Shown: positions 16,085 through 26,784, numbered from the stretch's first letter. The stretch is DNA of 38,871 nt from an uncultured Halomonas sp. (GCF_946887195.1 NZ_CAMPKE010000027.1:1-38871), one strand, 5' to 3'. Translations and numbers: made by a program. Notes: generated by a model not told the origin, from the letters alone.

Positions 16085-16840
16085 ATGCGCAAACTGCTGC
16101 TATCCAATGACGATGGCGTTCACGCGCCGGGACTGCGCGCGCTGTATGAGGCGCTGAGCGCCCATGCCCGGCTGCGTGTGGTGGCACCCGATCGCGACAA
16201 GAGCGGCGCCAGCAACTCGCTGACACTGTCGCGGCCTTTGGCGCTGACGGCGCTGGACAACGGCTTCTACAGCGTCGATGGCACGCCGGCGGACTGTGTC
16301 TACCTGGGCGTCAATGGCGTGTGGGATGAAAAGCCCGATCTGGTGATCTCGGGCATCAATCACGGCGGCAACCTGGGCGACGACGTGCTCTATTCGGGCA
16401 CCGTCGCCGCCGCCATGGAGGGGCGCAATCTGGGCATGCCGGCGATCGCCATGTCGCTGGTCGGCTCGCGCTACTTCGAAACCGCCGGGCGCGTCGCGGC
16501 GAGCCTGGTGGGTGCGGCGGATTCGCTATCGCTGCCGCCGCGCAGCCTGCTCAACGTCAACGTGCCGGATCTGCCCTGGGAACAGATTCGCGGCTTTCGC
16601 GTCACCCGCATGGGTTATCGCGGCCCATCGACCGAGCCGCTCAAGGTACAGGATCCACGCGGGCGCGACCGCTACTGGATCGCCGCCGCGGGCGAAAACG
16701 CCGACGATGGCCCGGATACCGATTTCGCCGCCATCGATGCCGGTTACGTATCGATCACGCCGCTGCAGACCGATCTGACCCGGCATACGGCGCTCAACGA
16801 TGTGCAGGGATGGCTGGATGCATTGTCACGGCTCGCATGA
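16085..16840 (+). CDS. surE: 5'/3'-nucleotidase SurE
   Basis: Stationary-phase survival nucleotidase, 251 aa. The metal site is seen at the start as [13 protein letters not shown] (Asp9, Asp10) and later at [19 protein letters not shown]. Two adjacent ATGs are available; AGGAG at 16075-16079 sits 5 bp before the second (16085), which also gives the family start, so I use it. Its stop overlaps an out-of-frame ATG; pcm starts 16 bp further on. Confidence 0.95.
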   Translation: MRKLLLSNDDGVHAPGLRALYEALSAHARLRVVAPDRDKSGASNSLTLSRPLALTALDNGFYSVDGTPADCVYLGVNGVWDEKPDLVISGINHGGNLGDDVLYSGTVAAAMEGRNLGMPAIAMSLVGSRYFETAGRVAASLVGAADSLSLPPRSLLNVNVPDLPWEQIRGFRVTRMGYRGPSTEPLKVQDPRGRDRYWIAAAGENADDGPDTDFAAIDAGYVSITPLQTDLTRHTALNDVQGWLDALSRLA

Positions 16841-16856
16841 ATTCAGCGGTATCGGC

Positions 16857-17492
16857 ATGACCTCGCAGCGCACCCGCGATCGCATGGTGGCGCGGCTGGC
16901 CGAGGCCGGCATCGCTGATCCACGGGTATTGAAGGTGCTCGCCCGCGAGCCGCGTCATCTGTTTCTCGATGAGGCGCTCTCGCACCGCGCCTATGAAGAT
17001 ACCTCGTTGCCCATCGGCCATGGTCAGACCTTGTCGCAACCATGGATGGTCGCGCGCATGAGCGAGCTGGTGCTGGCCGCCGAGCCGGCCAACGTGCTCG
17101 AGATCGGCACCGGCTCGGGTTATCAGACGCTGATTCTGTCGCGGCTGGTCGAACGGGTCTGGTCGCTGGAACGTATCCAGGCGTTGCAGTCGCGTGCGCG
17201 GGCTCGCTTGGCGCGGCTGGCGGCTCACAACGTGCGCCTGCGCCTGACCGACGGCGCCCACGGCTGGCTTGAAGCGGCGCCGTTCGATGTCATCGTATTG
17301 ACCGCCTGTGCCAGTGAACTACCCACGACATTACTGTCTCAGTTGAACGAATCGGGCACGCTGATCACGCCGTTGGAAGACAGCGATGGCAGCCAGTGGC
17401 TGACACGAATACGACGCCACGGCGACAGCTACGATTATCAGCGGCTCGAACGGGTGCGCTTCGTGCCGCTGCTGGAGGGAGTGATACGTTGA
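16857..17492 (+). CDS. pcm: Protein-L-isoaspartate O-methyltransferase
   Basis: Repair methyltransferase of 211 aa acting on isoaspartyl residues in ageing proteins with S-adenosylmethionine. The SAM motif VLEIGTGSGYQT begins near residue 81. The upstream LPIGHGQTLSQPWMVARM segment is the Pcm substrate-loop signature. The start was set at 16857 for fit to the family; the ribosome binding site is weak, suggesting coupling with surE. The TGA stop overlaps the TTG start of the next gene. Confidence 0.93.
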   Translation: MTSQRTRDRMVARLAEAGIADPRVLKVLAREPRHLFLDEALSHRAYEDTSLPIGHGQTLSQPWMVARMSELVLAAEPANVLEIGTGSGYQTLILSRLVERVWSLERIQALQSRARARLARLAAHNVRLRLTDGAHGWLEAAPFDVIVLTACASELPTTLLSQLNESGTLITPLEDSDGSQWLTRIRRHGDSYDYQRLERVRFVPLLEGVIR

Positions 17493-18418
17493 AAAGACCG
17501 CTTGCCCTGTTTCTCAAGGGGGCTGGAATGGGGGCCGCGGATGCCGTGCCCGGCGTATCCGGTGGCACGATTGCCTTTATCACGGGTATTTACGAAGAGT
17601 TGATCGATACCATTCGCCGCTTCGGTCCCGAGGCTTTCGGCGCCTGGCGACGCGGTGGGCTGGCGGGGCTGGTCGGGCATCTGAATCTGGCCTTCCTGGT
17701 GCCGCTGGTGCTGGGCATCGCCTTGAGTCTGCTGAGTTTCGCGCATCTCGTCACCTATCTGCTCGATGCCTATCCGCTGTTGCTGAATGCCTTCTTCTTC
17801 GGCCTGGTGGCGGCGTCGGGCATCGTCGTCGGTCGGCACTTTTCCGGCTGGCGGCTGTGGTACGTATTACCGTTGCTGCTGGGTCTGATGCTGGCACAAG
17901 GGCTTCCCAAGCTGATGCCGGCGCTCAGCGGCAGTGGCGGTCCGATGCTGATCATCGCCGGCGCCATTGCCATCAGCGCCATGCTGCTGCCGGGCATTTC
18001 CGGGAGTTTTCTGCTGCTGACCATGGGGTTGTACTCCACCGTGATGGAGGGAATCAAGAGCCTGGACATCGGCCTGATCATGCAATTCGGCGCGGGTTGT
18101 GCGATCGGGCTGTTCACCTTTTCGCGGTTGCTGGCTTGGCTATTCCGGCACTACTACCATGCCACGTTGCAATTATTGATCGGTTTCATCGTCGGTTCGT
18201 TGCCGCTGCTATGGCCATGGCGCGAGTTGACCCGCTATCAGATGGGTATCGACGATCAGTTGATTCCATTGGACTATCGCTATCTATTGCCTAACGATTA
18301 CGCTCTGCTGACTGGCGACTCCGCGCAGTTGCTGCCGGCACTGGGCCTGATGTTGTGCGGCATGGCCCTGGTGCTGGCGATAGGCGAGCGTTCCACGTCG
18401 TCTTTCAAGGAGGAATGA
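17489..18418 (+). CDS. popT: DUF368 membrane protein, undecaprenyl phosphate translocase (PopT family)
   Basis: Polytopic inner-membrane protein of 309 aa with about eight to nine hydrophobic segments. The family signature KGAGMGAADAVPGVSGGTIAFITGIYEEL opens the protein (written here in parts: KGAGMGAADAVPG, VSGGTIAFITG), and a second related motif AISAMLLPGISGSFLLL lies near the middle. DUF368 proteins were recently shown to return undecaprenyl phosphate across the membrane for cell-wall lipid recycling. The start is TTG at 17489, inside the pcm stop (TTGA), with GGAGG 10 bp upstream; an ATG start would cut the signature. It is 7 bp from nlpD. Confidence 0.88.
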   Translation: MKRPLALFLKGAGMGAADAVPGVSGGTIAFITGIYEELIDTIRRFGPEAFGAWRRGGLAGLVGHLNLAFLVPLVLGIALSLLSFAHLVTYLLDAYPLLLNAFFFGLVAASGIVVGRHFSGWRLWYVLPLLLGLMLAQGLPKLMPALSGSGGPMLIIAGAIAISAMLLPGISGSFLLLTMGLYSTVMEGIKSLDIGLIMQFGAGCAIGLFTFSRLLAWLFRHYYHATLQLLIGFIVGSLPLLWPWRELTRYQMGIDDQLIPLDYRYLLPNDYALLTGDSAQLLPALGLMLCGMALVLAIGERSTSSFKEE

Positions 18419-18425
18419 TTTCCCT

Positions 18426-19529
18426 ATGCGCAAGGTTCTACTGATATGGACGCTGGCACTGGGCGTCGCCGGCTGCGCGGCGTCCGGCGAAGCGCCCCAG
18501 GTACGCGATCTGTCGGTCAGTCGCGACGATCGACCCGGCGATACGGTTGTCGTCAAGAGCGGCGATACCCTGTATGGAATCGCCTGGCGTCAGAGCATGG
18601 ATTTTCGCCAACTGGCACGCCTTAACGATCTCACCCCACCTTATCGCTTGAGGCCGGGCCAGACGCTGCGCCTCGAGCCTGGTGCAACCATGGCGGCGGC
18701 CCCGAGCGTATCGCAAGGCGCGTCGGTCAGTGGCGTCACCACCGTGCAGAATCCCGACTGGCTGGCGCCGGATACCGCAGCCATCGAGCGCAATCAAGGG
18801 CTGAGCGGCCGTCCGCTCGGCGGTTCATCGCCGGCTCCAAATGCATCGGCCCCGAGTGGCCAGGCACTAGCCGGCGCAGCCGTTGCCGGAGGCGCCAATA
18901 CACCGGGACCGGTCTACAACTACGCTACGCCGGGTGCCGGCGAGCCGCCCGCCGATGATCCGCAAGCGGCAAGCCAACCCCCTCCCAGTGGCATGCAAAC
19001 GGGGTCATCATCGGGTGCGGTCGCTGACACGACGCTGTCATCTTCGCCGGGCGATACTGCCACACAGGGTAGCGAACCACGAGTCGATGCCGGCACTGCC
19101 GTGGCGGGAGAACCCGCCGATCCCGAGGCGCGCGAGCGTACCTTCACACCGGTGCAGGACATCCCTTGGCAGTGGCCCACCGAGGGCCAACTGGTGGGGC
19201 GTTTCGACGATGGTTCGGACATCACCGCCGGCATTGATATCGCCGGGCAAAAGGGGCAACCTGTCAAAGCGGCAGGCCCGGGTATCGTCGTCTATGCCGG
19301 CAACGGTGTACGGGGCTATGGCAATCTGATTCTCCTCAAGCACAACGATCGTTTCCTCAGCGCATACGCGCACAACGATAGCCTGAAGGTCGAAGAGAAT
19401 GATGTCGTCGAGGCTGGCGAGGTGATCGCCACCATGGGCAATACCGACGCCGACAGCGTCAAGTTGCATTTCGAGGTGCGCAAGGATGGGCAACCTCAGG
19501 ATCCTCTCGAGGTATTGCCACCACGCTGA
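18426..19529 (+). CDS. nlpD: Murein hydrolase activator lipoprotein NlpD
   Basis: Outer-membrane-type lipoprotein of 367 aa that activates amidase AmiC during daughter-cell separation. The lipobox is GVAGC (Cys17). A LysM domain lies at about 40-80 (VVKSGDTLYGIAWRQ and RLRPGQTLRLEP). A long Pro/Gly/Ser/Ala linker (about 85-235) leads to a LytM domain whose first zinc His is replaced (AGIDIAG), while YAHND and LHFEVR remain. That degenerate form is normal for activators. AGGAGG precedes the ATG at about 12 bp. The linker is longer than usual. A dyad lies after the gene, before rpoS. Confidence 0.93.
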   Translation: MRKVLLIWTLALGVAGCAASGEAPQVRDLSVSRDDRPGDTVVVKSGDTLYGIAWRQSMDFRQLARLNDLTPPYRLRPGQTLRLEPGATMAAAPSVSQGASVSGVTTVQNPDWLAPDTAAIERNQGLSGRPLGGSSPAPNASAPSGQALAGAAVAGGANTPGPVYNYATPGAGEPPADDPQAASQPPPSGMQTGSSSGAVADTTLSSSPGDTATQGSEPRVDAGTAVAGEPADPEARERTFTPVQDIPWQWPTEGQLVGRFDDGSDITAGIDIAGQKGQPVKAAGPGIVVYAGNGVRGYGNLILLKHNDRFLSAYAHNDSLKVEENDVVEAGEVIATMGNTDADSVKLHFEVRKDGQPQDPLEVLPPR

Positions 19530-19546
19530 GGGGTACGCATGCCCAG

Positions 19547-19582
19547 CGACGAATCGGGTTCAGGGCCCCGATTCGTCGTTCC
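19547..19582 (+). terminator. Perfect 12-bp dyad between nlpD and rpoS
   Basis: CGACGAATCGGG is repeated inverted as CCCGATTCGTCG around an 8-base loop, followed by TTCC. It could end nlpD transcripts, or act as structure in the rpoS leader. The lack of a long T-run leaves both open. Confidence 0.6.
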
Positions 19583-19650
19583 AATAATCATAATTACAAC
19601 ATGAGCCGATCAACGGCTGTTTCTTGAGCAGCAGACAACGGGGTAGTGAT

Positions 19651-20625
19651 ATGAGCATGCTTGAACGGGATATTCAGGATGTGGACCTCAACGACGTCGA
19701 CACGGACATCGAAGTCATCGACGACGCCGCCAATGCCAAGGAGGAGGAAGCCTTCGAGAAGGCGCTGAGTCGCGAGGAGAACAGCTATCATCAGAGCCTC
19801 GACGCGACGCAGATCTATCTTAACGAAATCGGGTTTTCACCCTTGTTGAAGCCCGAGGAGGAAGTCTACTACGGGCGGTTGGCGCAGAAGGGCGACCCGG
19901 CCGGGCGACAGCGGATGATCGAATCCAACCTGCGCCTGGTGGTCAAGATCGCGCGCCGTTATCTCAATCGTGGCCTGTCGCTGCTGGATCTCATCGAAGA
20001 GGGCAACCTGGGGTTGATACGCGCGGTCGAGAAATTCGACCCCGAGCGCGGCTTTCGTTTTTCCACCTACGCCACCTGGTGGATTCGTCAAACCATCGAG
20101 CGGGCGTTGATGAATCAGACGCGCACCATTCGTCTGCCGATTCATGTCGTCAAGGAGCTCAATATCTATCTGCGCGCGGCCCGCCAGCTGACGCAGAAGC
20201 TCGATCATGAGGCGACCGCCGAGGAGATCGCCGATTTTCTCGACAAGCCGGTGAGCACCGTCAAGAAGATGCTCGGGCTCAACGAGCGCATATCGTCGGT
20301 CGACTATCCGCTCGGTGGCGAGAGCGACAAGCCGCTGATCGAGACCCTGGCCGACGATAACGACAGCGGCCCGGAGTCGTCGTTGGTCGATGTCGACGTC
20401 AAGCAGCACGTCGATGAATGGCTGGCCGAATTGACCGACAAGCAGATGGAAGTGGTGGTGCGCCGTTTCGGGCTGCGCGGTCACGAGGCGGCGACGCTCG
20501 AGGAGGTGGGCGAGGAGATCGGCCTGACCCGCGAGCGGGTCCGCCAGATTCAGGTCGAAGCATTGAAGAAGCTGCGCCGATTGCTGGAGAAGCAGGGATT
20601 GTCGCTCGAATCGATCTTCGAGTAA
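19651..20625 (+). CDS. rpoS: RNA polymerase sigma factor RpoS
   Basis: Stationary-phase and general stress sigma factor, 324 aa, close to the usual 330. Region 2 reads [22 protein letters not shown] then [17 protein letters not shown] (given in parts). Region 3 begins near [12 protein letters not shown], and region 4 ends [21 protein letters not shown]. The first 40 residues are very acidic ([16 protein letters not shown]), as in pseudomonads and halomonads. The ATG at 19651 has GGGG upstream; a TTG at 19624 is in frame but less likely. It is the last gene of the surE-pcm-popT-nlpD-rpoS block; part of its promoter probably lies within nlpD, as known in E. coli. Confidence 0.95.
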   Translation: MSMLERDIQDVDLNDVDTDIEVIDDAANAKEEEAFEKALSREENSYHQSLDATQIYLNEIGFSPLLKPEEEVYYGRLAQKGDPAGRQRMIESNLRLVVKIARRYLNRGLSLLDLIEEGNLGLIRAVEKFDPERGFRFSTYATWWIRQTIERALMNQTRTIRLPIHVVKELNIYLRAARQLTQKLDHEATAEEIADFLDKPVSTVKKMLGLNERISSVDYPLGGESDKPLIETLADDNDSGPESSLVDVDVKQHVDEWLAELTDKQMEVVVRRFGLRGHEAATLEEVGEEIGLTRERVRQIQVEALKKLRRLLEKQGLSLESIFE

Positions 20626-20675
20626 GCCGAACCTGGCAAGCATCGACGACCTGCTAGCGCCGATGCCGACGCGAC

Positions 20676-20707
20676 GAGTGCGGGCCTTGGCCCGCACTCA
20701 CCGTTTA
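20676..20707 (+). terminator. Terminator after rpoS
   Basis: GAGTGCGGGCC and GGCCCGCACTC make a perfect 11-bp stem with a two-base centre, followed by accgttt. It lies 50 bp after the rpoS stop and separates rpoS from tolC. Confidence 0.7.
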
Positions 20708-20798
20708 CCAATCGGTAACGGCGGTTCTTCCGCTCGTTCCTGACTGCACAATGTCTGTTTGGCAGATTGATTGGCGAGCTAACATGCGTCATCGTATG

Positions 20799-20804
20799 TA
20801 TAAT
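20799..20804 (+). promoter_or_regulatory. Candidate -10 box for tolC
   Basis: An exact TATAAT lies 37 bp before the tolC start. No clear -35 box is found at the usual spacing; TTGGCG is 22 bp away. A TG directly before the box is close to, but not exactly, an extended -10 element. Confidence 0.45.
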
Positions 20805-20840
20805 GCTGCGCACGTCTCATGACATGAAAGGATAACGTCG

Positions 20841-22403
20841 ATGTCCCCTCAAGGTTCGTCTCCAGGTTCCAGGCCTGGATCGGGTTCGGCCAGTCGTAAG
20901 CCACTACCGTTGAAAGCCTCGCTCTTGAAGCCCGTTTCCCTGAAGCTCCTGCCTCTGCTGATAGCGTCGGCACTGGCGTCACAGGCACGGGCCGCCGATC
21001 TCTGGACCATCACTCGCGATGCGCTGGAAAACAACGCCGAGCTGGCGTCGTCGCGCTCGTTCTACCAGAGCGTGGAGGAAGCGCGCGACGTACAGCGTGG
21101 CGACCTGCTGCCGCAAATCAACGGCACCGCCAGCGTTGGGCACAATCGTACCTATTCGAGCTCCGAAGTGGATGAGGCCGCCCTCGGCGGTTCCGATGGC
21201 GGGGATATCGGTAGTGGTGGCGGTGGTGCTGGCGGCTTCGGCGCGGCGGCGGATAACTACAACGCGACCAGCGTGGGCATCGAGGCCACCCAGGCATTGT
21301 TCGATGCCACCAATTGGTACGAGTTGCAGCGCGCCGAGGAGGAGATCGATCAACAGGCGCTGACGCTGAATAGCGACCGCCAGCAGTTGCTGTATAGCGT
21401 CGCCGAGGCGTATTTCGAGATTCTGCGTGCCCGCGATATTCTCGCCGCGCGCGTCGCCCAGGAGAAGGCGATCGGTCGCCAGCTCGAGCAGGCCCGCGAG
21501 CAGTTCGACGTAGGGCTGATCGCGATCACCGATGTCTATGCGGCGCAGGCCTCTTTCGACATCGCGCGGGCTCAGCGAATCGCCGCCGAAAGCGACCTGC
21601 AGATCAGCTTCGAGGCGCTGGAGCGACTGACCGGCAAGCGCTACGAGTCCATCGACGGGCTTGCCGACGAGTTGCCCATCGAGTCGCCGCAACCCAGTAG
21701 TCGCGATGCCTGGGTATCGCTGGCCATGGAGAACAACCCGGTTCTGCTCGCTGCGAGCGAGGGTATCGACATTGCCGATATCGCCGTCGATATCGCCCAG
21801 TCCGGCCATCTGCCGACACTCGATGTCTATGCCCGTTACTCTTACGCCAATACCGATATCGATTATGTGCGCGGGCACGATTCGGGCAGCGAGATCGGCC
21901 TGATGGCCAACATACCGATCTTCAGCGGGGGTAGCACCAGCGCTCAGGTGGCCCAGAACACGTATCTGCTGGAATCCGCGCAATACGATTTCGAGGCCCA
22001 GCGCCGCCTGACCACGCAACAGGTGCGCTCGCTATTCACCCAGGTCAGTAACGACGTACAGACCGTCGAGGCACAGAGCCAGGCGATCATCTCCTCACGC
22101 AGTGCACTGGAGGCGACGCGCTCCGGCTACGAAGTCGGCACGCGCAACATCGTCGATGTGCTCGAGGCCGAGCAGAGCCTTTACGATGCCCTGGCCGATT
22201 ATGCCGAGGCGCGCTACGACTATGTCATCGACCTGCTGGCGCTGCGTCGCGAAGCGGGCATTCTCGATACCGGCAGCATTCGAGCCATCAACGAGTGGCT
22301 GCAGAACGAGGATGCCGTGCGTTTGGCGCTGCCTAACGAGTCGGACGGCAACTATGATGCGATAATGGATATCGGGGCGCCGCCTCAGCCACCTCAGCAA
22401 TGA
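20841..22403 (+). CDS. tolC: TolC-family outer membrane channel protein
   Basis: Outer-membrane exit duct for type I secretion and tripartite efflux, 520 aa, longer than the usual 440-490. A long, Lys/Ser/Pro-rich N-terminus leads to the signal peptide core and cleavage near QARA-ADL (about 51). The internal duplication typical of TolC is visible: NYNATSVGIEATQALFD in the first half and EIGLMANIPIFSGGSTSAQV in the second. YEVGTRNIVDVLEAEQSLYDA is the family signature (parts shown: GYEVGTRNIVDVLEAEQ). A Gly/Ser-rich insertion at about 114-135 occupies the likely first surface loop. The start has AAGGA upstream. It stands alone, so its partner pumps are elsewhere. Confidence 0.93.
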   Translation: MSPQGSSPGSRPGSGSASRKPLPLKASLLKPVSLKLLPLLIASALASQARAADLWTITRDALENNAELASSRSFYQSVEEARDVQRGDLLPQINGTASVGHNRTYSSSEVDEAALGGSDGGDIGSGGGGAGGFGAAADNYNATSVGIEATQALFDATNWYELQRAEEEIDQQALTLNSDRQQLLYSVAEAYFEILRARDILAARVAQEKAIGRQLEQAREQFDVGLIAITDVYAAQASFDIARAQRIAAESDLQISFEALERLTGKRYESIDGLADELPIESPQPSSRDAWVSLAMENNPVLLAASEGIDIADIAVDIAQSGHLPTLDVYARYSYANTDIDYVRGHDSGSEIGLMANIPIFSGGSTSAQVAQNTYLLESAQYDFEAQRRLTTQQVRSLFTQVSNDVQTVEAQSQAIISSRSALEATRSGYEVGTRNIVDVLEAEQSLYDALADYAEARYDYVIDLLALRREAGILDTGSIRAINEWLQNEDAVRLALPNESDGNYDAIMDIGAPPQPPQQ

Positions 22404-22438
22404 TCGTGATGCGATCTATTGGCGTTTGTTAGTGTAAG

Positions 22439-22482
22439 AGCGTCGAAAATCGGTTTTATTAACTGATTTTTGGCGCTTTTTT
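22439..22482 (+). terminator. Rho-independent terminator after tolC
   Basis: An imperfect stem pairs AGCGtCgAAAATCgGTT with AACtGATTTTtGgCGCT and is followed by TTTTT. It lies 36 bp after the tolC stop. Confidence 0.8.
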
Positions 22483-22555
22483 AGTATTTGATTTAATGAA
22501 ATTGCGCTGGTTATGACAAATAATAGCGCTCTCTCTTTTGCTCAGGACGCTTGCC

Positions 22556-23662
22556 ATGGCCCGGCCGTTGATCGCCGATATCGACCTTGACGCATTACGC
22601 CACAACTACCGGTTGGCACGCGATCTCGCGCCGCATAGCCAGGCGTTGGCGGTGCTAAAGGCCGATGCGTATGGCCATGGCGCCGTGGCGTGCGCGCGAG
22701 CGCTTAGCGATCTGGCACCGGCTTTTGCCGTGGCCAGCATCGAAGAAGCCGAGACGCTTCGCGCCGCAGGCATCGATAAGCCGATCCTGCTACTCGAAGG
22801 CTTTTTCGAAGCCGCCGAGCTCGAGCGAATCGATGCGCTACGCTTATGGACCGCGGTACACAGCCATTGGCAGGTCGATGCATTACTGCAATTTCGCCCG
22901 CGCCATCCCATCCCGACCTGGGTCAAGGTCGACTCCGGCATGCATCGGCTGGGCTTTCCCGCCGAGGAACTGAGCGCGGTCTGGCAACGCCTCGCCGTCG
23001 CTACCGAACGGGTCGGCGATTTGCATCTGATGAGTCACTTCGCGACCGCCGACCGGCTCGATGACGCTGGCTTTCGCCGCCAGTTGGCGCTACTCGACGA
23101 GCTGGCCGCAGCGCTGGAAGCGCCCACGAGTCTTGCCAATTCGCCGGCGACCCTGGCCTGGCCCCAAGCGCACGGCGCCTGGAACCGACCGGGTGTCATG
23201 CTATATGGCAGCGATCCACTCGAAGGCGCCAATGACGCGAGCCGGCTACTCGAGCCGGTGATGACGCTGCGCTCCGAGATCATCGCCGTGCGCGAGATCG
23301 AGGCCGGCGAACCGGTCGGTTATGCTGGCCGCTGGATAGCGCCACGGCGCTCGCGTATCGGTGTGGTCGCCGCCGGTTACGGCGATGGCTATGATCGGCA
23401 TGCCGCCGATGGAACCCCGGTGCTCGTCGATGGGCGTCGAACCGCGATTGCCGGCAAGGTGTCGATGGACATGCTGACAGTGGACTTGACCGACCTGCCC
23501 GAGACGGGCATCGGCAGCCAGGTGACGCTATGGGGAAAGGGGCCAGGAGGCGAGCGGCTGTCGGTGGATGAGGTCGCGAGTCACTGCGATACCATCAGCT
23601 ATACGCTACTGACTGGCGTGCTGCCACGCGTGCCGCGCCGCTATCGTGGCGGGGCGGTTTAG
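22556..23662 (+). CDS. alr: Alanine racemase
   Basis: PLP-dependent racemase of 368 aa supplying D-alanine for peptidoglycan. The cofactor lysine is Lys35 in AVLKADAYGHGA, and the second catalytic base is Tyr275 in AAGYGDGYDR. GKVSMDMLTVDLTDLP and the ending TLLTGVLPRVPRRY are typical. The ATG at 22556 follows AGGA; an upstream in-frame start at 22538 is not needed. The length is normal. Confidence 0.95.
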   Translation: MARPLIADIDLDALRHNYRLARDLAPHSQALAVLKADAYGHGAVACARALSDLAPAFAVASIEEAETLRAAGIDKPILLLEGFFEAAELERIDALRLWTAVHSHWQVDALLQFRPRHPIPTWVKVDSGMHRLGFPAEELSAVWQRLAVATERVGDLHLMSHFATADRLDDAGFRRQLALLDELAAALEAPTSLANSPATLAWPQAHGAWNRPGVMLYGSDPLEGANDASRLLEPVMTLRSEIIAVREIEAGEPVGYAGRWIAPRRSRIGVVAAGYGDGYDRHAADGTPVLVDGRRTAIAGKVSMDMLTVDLTDLPETGIGSQVTLWGKGPGGERLSVDEVASHCDTISYTLLTGVLPRVPRRYRGGAV

Positions 23663-23747
23663 GGCTTGCAGCACAACGCCTGACGCCCGCCATCGAGGCC
23701 GGTACAATAGCGACTTACAACATGGTCCACGGATACCCGATTCGCTC

Positions 23748-24662
23748 ATGGCCGAGACGCCTTCACAATCCTCTTTTCTGCATCCACGCTACTGGCCGGC
23801 CTGGCTTTCCATCGCCTTGATGCGCCTGGGCGCCTGGTTGCCCTGGTCGCTCAAGCTGACATTAGGCAAGAGTATCGGCCTGTTGGCCTGGCGCTTCGCC
23901 AAACGCCGCCGGCATATCACCGAGACCAATCTGCGTCTGGCTTTTCCCACGCTGGATGAGCCGAGCCGCAAAGCGCTGGTCAAGCGGACCTTCATCGCCA
24001 ATGGCATGGGCATTCTGGAAACCGCCACCGGCTGGTGCCGCGACCCGGAGCACCTGCGTCATCGCGTGATTTTCAGGGGTGAAGAGCACATGCACCGCGC
24101 CATGGCACGCGGAAAAGGGGCGCTGATCATCGGCATCCATTTCTCGACGCTGGACCTTGGCGGCGCACTGCATTCGCTGTTCTTTCCCGCCGATGTGGTC
24201 TACCGCCCGCATGACAATGCCCTGTTCGAGCGTTTCATGACCCGCGCGCGCTCACGCATCTTCGGTCAGGCGATCGATCGGCGCGACCTGCGTGGCGTGG
24301 TGCGCCGCATCAAGGCGGGGCATGCGGTATGGTACTCGCCCGATCAGGACTTCGGCCGCGATGCCAGCGTCTTCGCGCCGTTCTTCGGTATCGAGGCCTC
24401 GACCATCAAGCTCACCGCCAAAATCGCCCGAATGACCGGAGCGCCGGTCATGCCGCTGATCTTTCATCGCAACCCCGACGACCGCAGCTATACCCTTGAA
24501 TACCTGCCGGCGCTCGAGGATTTTCCCACCGACGATGAAGTCGCCGATGCCACGCGCATCAACGCCGTGATCGAAGCGGCGATTCGCCGTCATCCCGAGC
24601 AGTACCTGTGGCTGCATCGGCGCTTCAAGACCCGACCGAAGGGCGAGCCTGGGTTTTACTAG
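23748..24662 (+). CDS. lpxL: LpxL/HtrB-family lipid A acyltransferase
   Basis: Inner-membrane acyltransferase, 304 aa, adding a secondary acyl chain to Kdo-lipid A. An N-terminal hydrophobic anchor covers about 15-50. The catalytic HX4D motif is His131-Asp136 (IHFSTLDLGG), followed by the YRPHDN segment and SPDQDFGRD, typical of LpxL. Which chain length it uses cannot be read from sequence; LpxL and LpxM paralogues differ little. The start was chosen at 23748; the frame remains open into alr, but the extra part has no family match. Confidence 0.88.
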   Translation: MAETPSQSSFLHPRYWPAWLSIALMRLGAWLPWSLKLTLGKSIGLLAWRFAKRRRHITETNLRLAFPTLDEPSRKALVKRTFIANGMGILETATGWCRDPEHLRHRVIFRGEEHMHRAMARGKGALIIGIHFSTLDLGGALHSLFFPADVVYRPHDNALFERFMTRARSRIFGQAIDRRDLRGVVRRIKAGHAVWYSPDQDFGRDASVFAPFFGIEASTIKLTAKIARMTGAPVMPLIFHRNPDDRSYTLEYLPALEDFPTDDEVADATRINAVIEAAIRRHPEQYLWLHRRFKTRPKGEPGFY

Positions 24663-24723
24663 CACGCGTGTGCTCCCCCGGTACCAACCATGCTGCCCGT
24701 TCGTCATACCCGAAGAGCAAAAG

Positions 24724-24757
24724 AAAACCCCACTGACCGGACGGCAGTGGGGTTTCG
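24724..24757. terminator. Bidirectional terminator between lpxL and ettA
   Basis: AAACCCCACTG and CAGTGGGGTTT form a perfect 11-bp stem around ACCGGACGG. On the minus strand the stem is followed by TTTTCTTTT, a good U-run for ettA. On the plus strand the T-run is short, so it serves ettA best. Confidence 0.85.
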
Positions 24758-24769
24758 GCTTCCAGCTTT

Positions 24770-26431
<1,662 letters not shown>

Positions 26432-26510
26432 GGAAATCCGGTCTGTTGGGAATGAAAACGTGCCACCGATGATAGTGGTCGGGCGGGGGAAAGGCTAGAT
26501 ACTCGGCCTA

Positions 26511-26539
26511 CGAGCTACGAGCATGCTGCTCGTAGCTCG
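26511..26539 (-). repeat. Perfect 13-bp palindromic hairpin (REP-like)
   Basis: CGAGCTACGAGCA is repeated inverted as TGCTCGTAGCTCG around TGC, with internal GAGCTACGAGC repetition. It lies 21 bp after the small gene ending at 26561. There is no T-run. The sequence style resembles extragenic palindromes dispersed in some pseudomonad and halomonad genomes, which this window alone cannot confirm. Confidence 0.5.
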
Positions 26540-26560
26540 AGGTTGCGCGCGGCGTGGGGT

Positions 26561-26764
26561 TTATTCCTCTTCTTCGAGCCCGTCGAGCCAGTCATCCTCG
26601 ATCGCGCGTTTCAGGCGACGCTCTTCCAGCAGCGCCTCGACCTGGCGGCGAGCGCGCAGGGTGTCGGCACGGCTGCTGCGCGGACGGCTGAAATGCTCAT
26701 CGTTGACGGCATCGAAGAATTCTTCATCGGCGAGTGGTTCGTTGATAAGCGTTTCACGACTCAT
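26561..26764 (-). CDS. Small acidic/basic protein, PA3496-like
   Basis: A 67-aa soluble protein with no signal peptide. The C-terminal half reads RRQVEALLEERRLKRAIEDDW, similar in pattern to the PA3496 family described as putative envelope-integrity proteins in Pseudomonas; I recognise it only from this pattern. GAGGAGG before the ATG at 26764 is a strong ribosome binding site, and 13 residues of the longer frame upstream are discarded. Function unknown. Confidence 0.7.
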   Translation of the reverse strand: MSRETLINEPLADEEFFDAVNDEHFSRPRSSRADTLRARRQVEALLEERRLKRAIEDDWLDGLEEEE

Positions 26765-26784
26765 GCCCAACCTCCTCATGACGC

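Noticed and set aside
20708..20840. Possible small RNA or tRNA between rpoS and tolC
   Set aside because: No cloverleaf or further stable stem after the rpoS terminator; the stretch is better read as the tolC promoter region.
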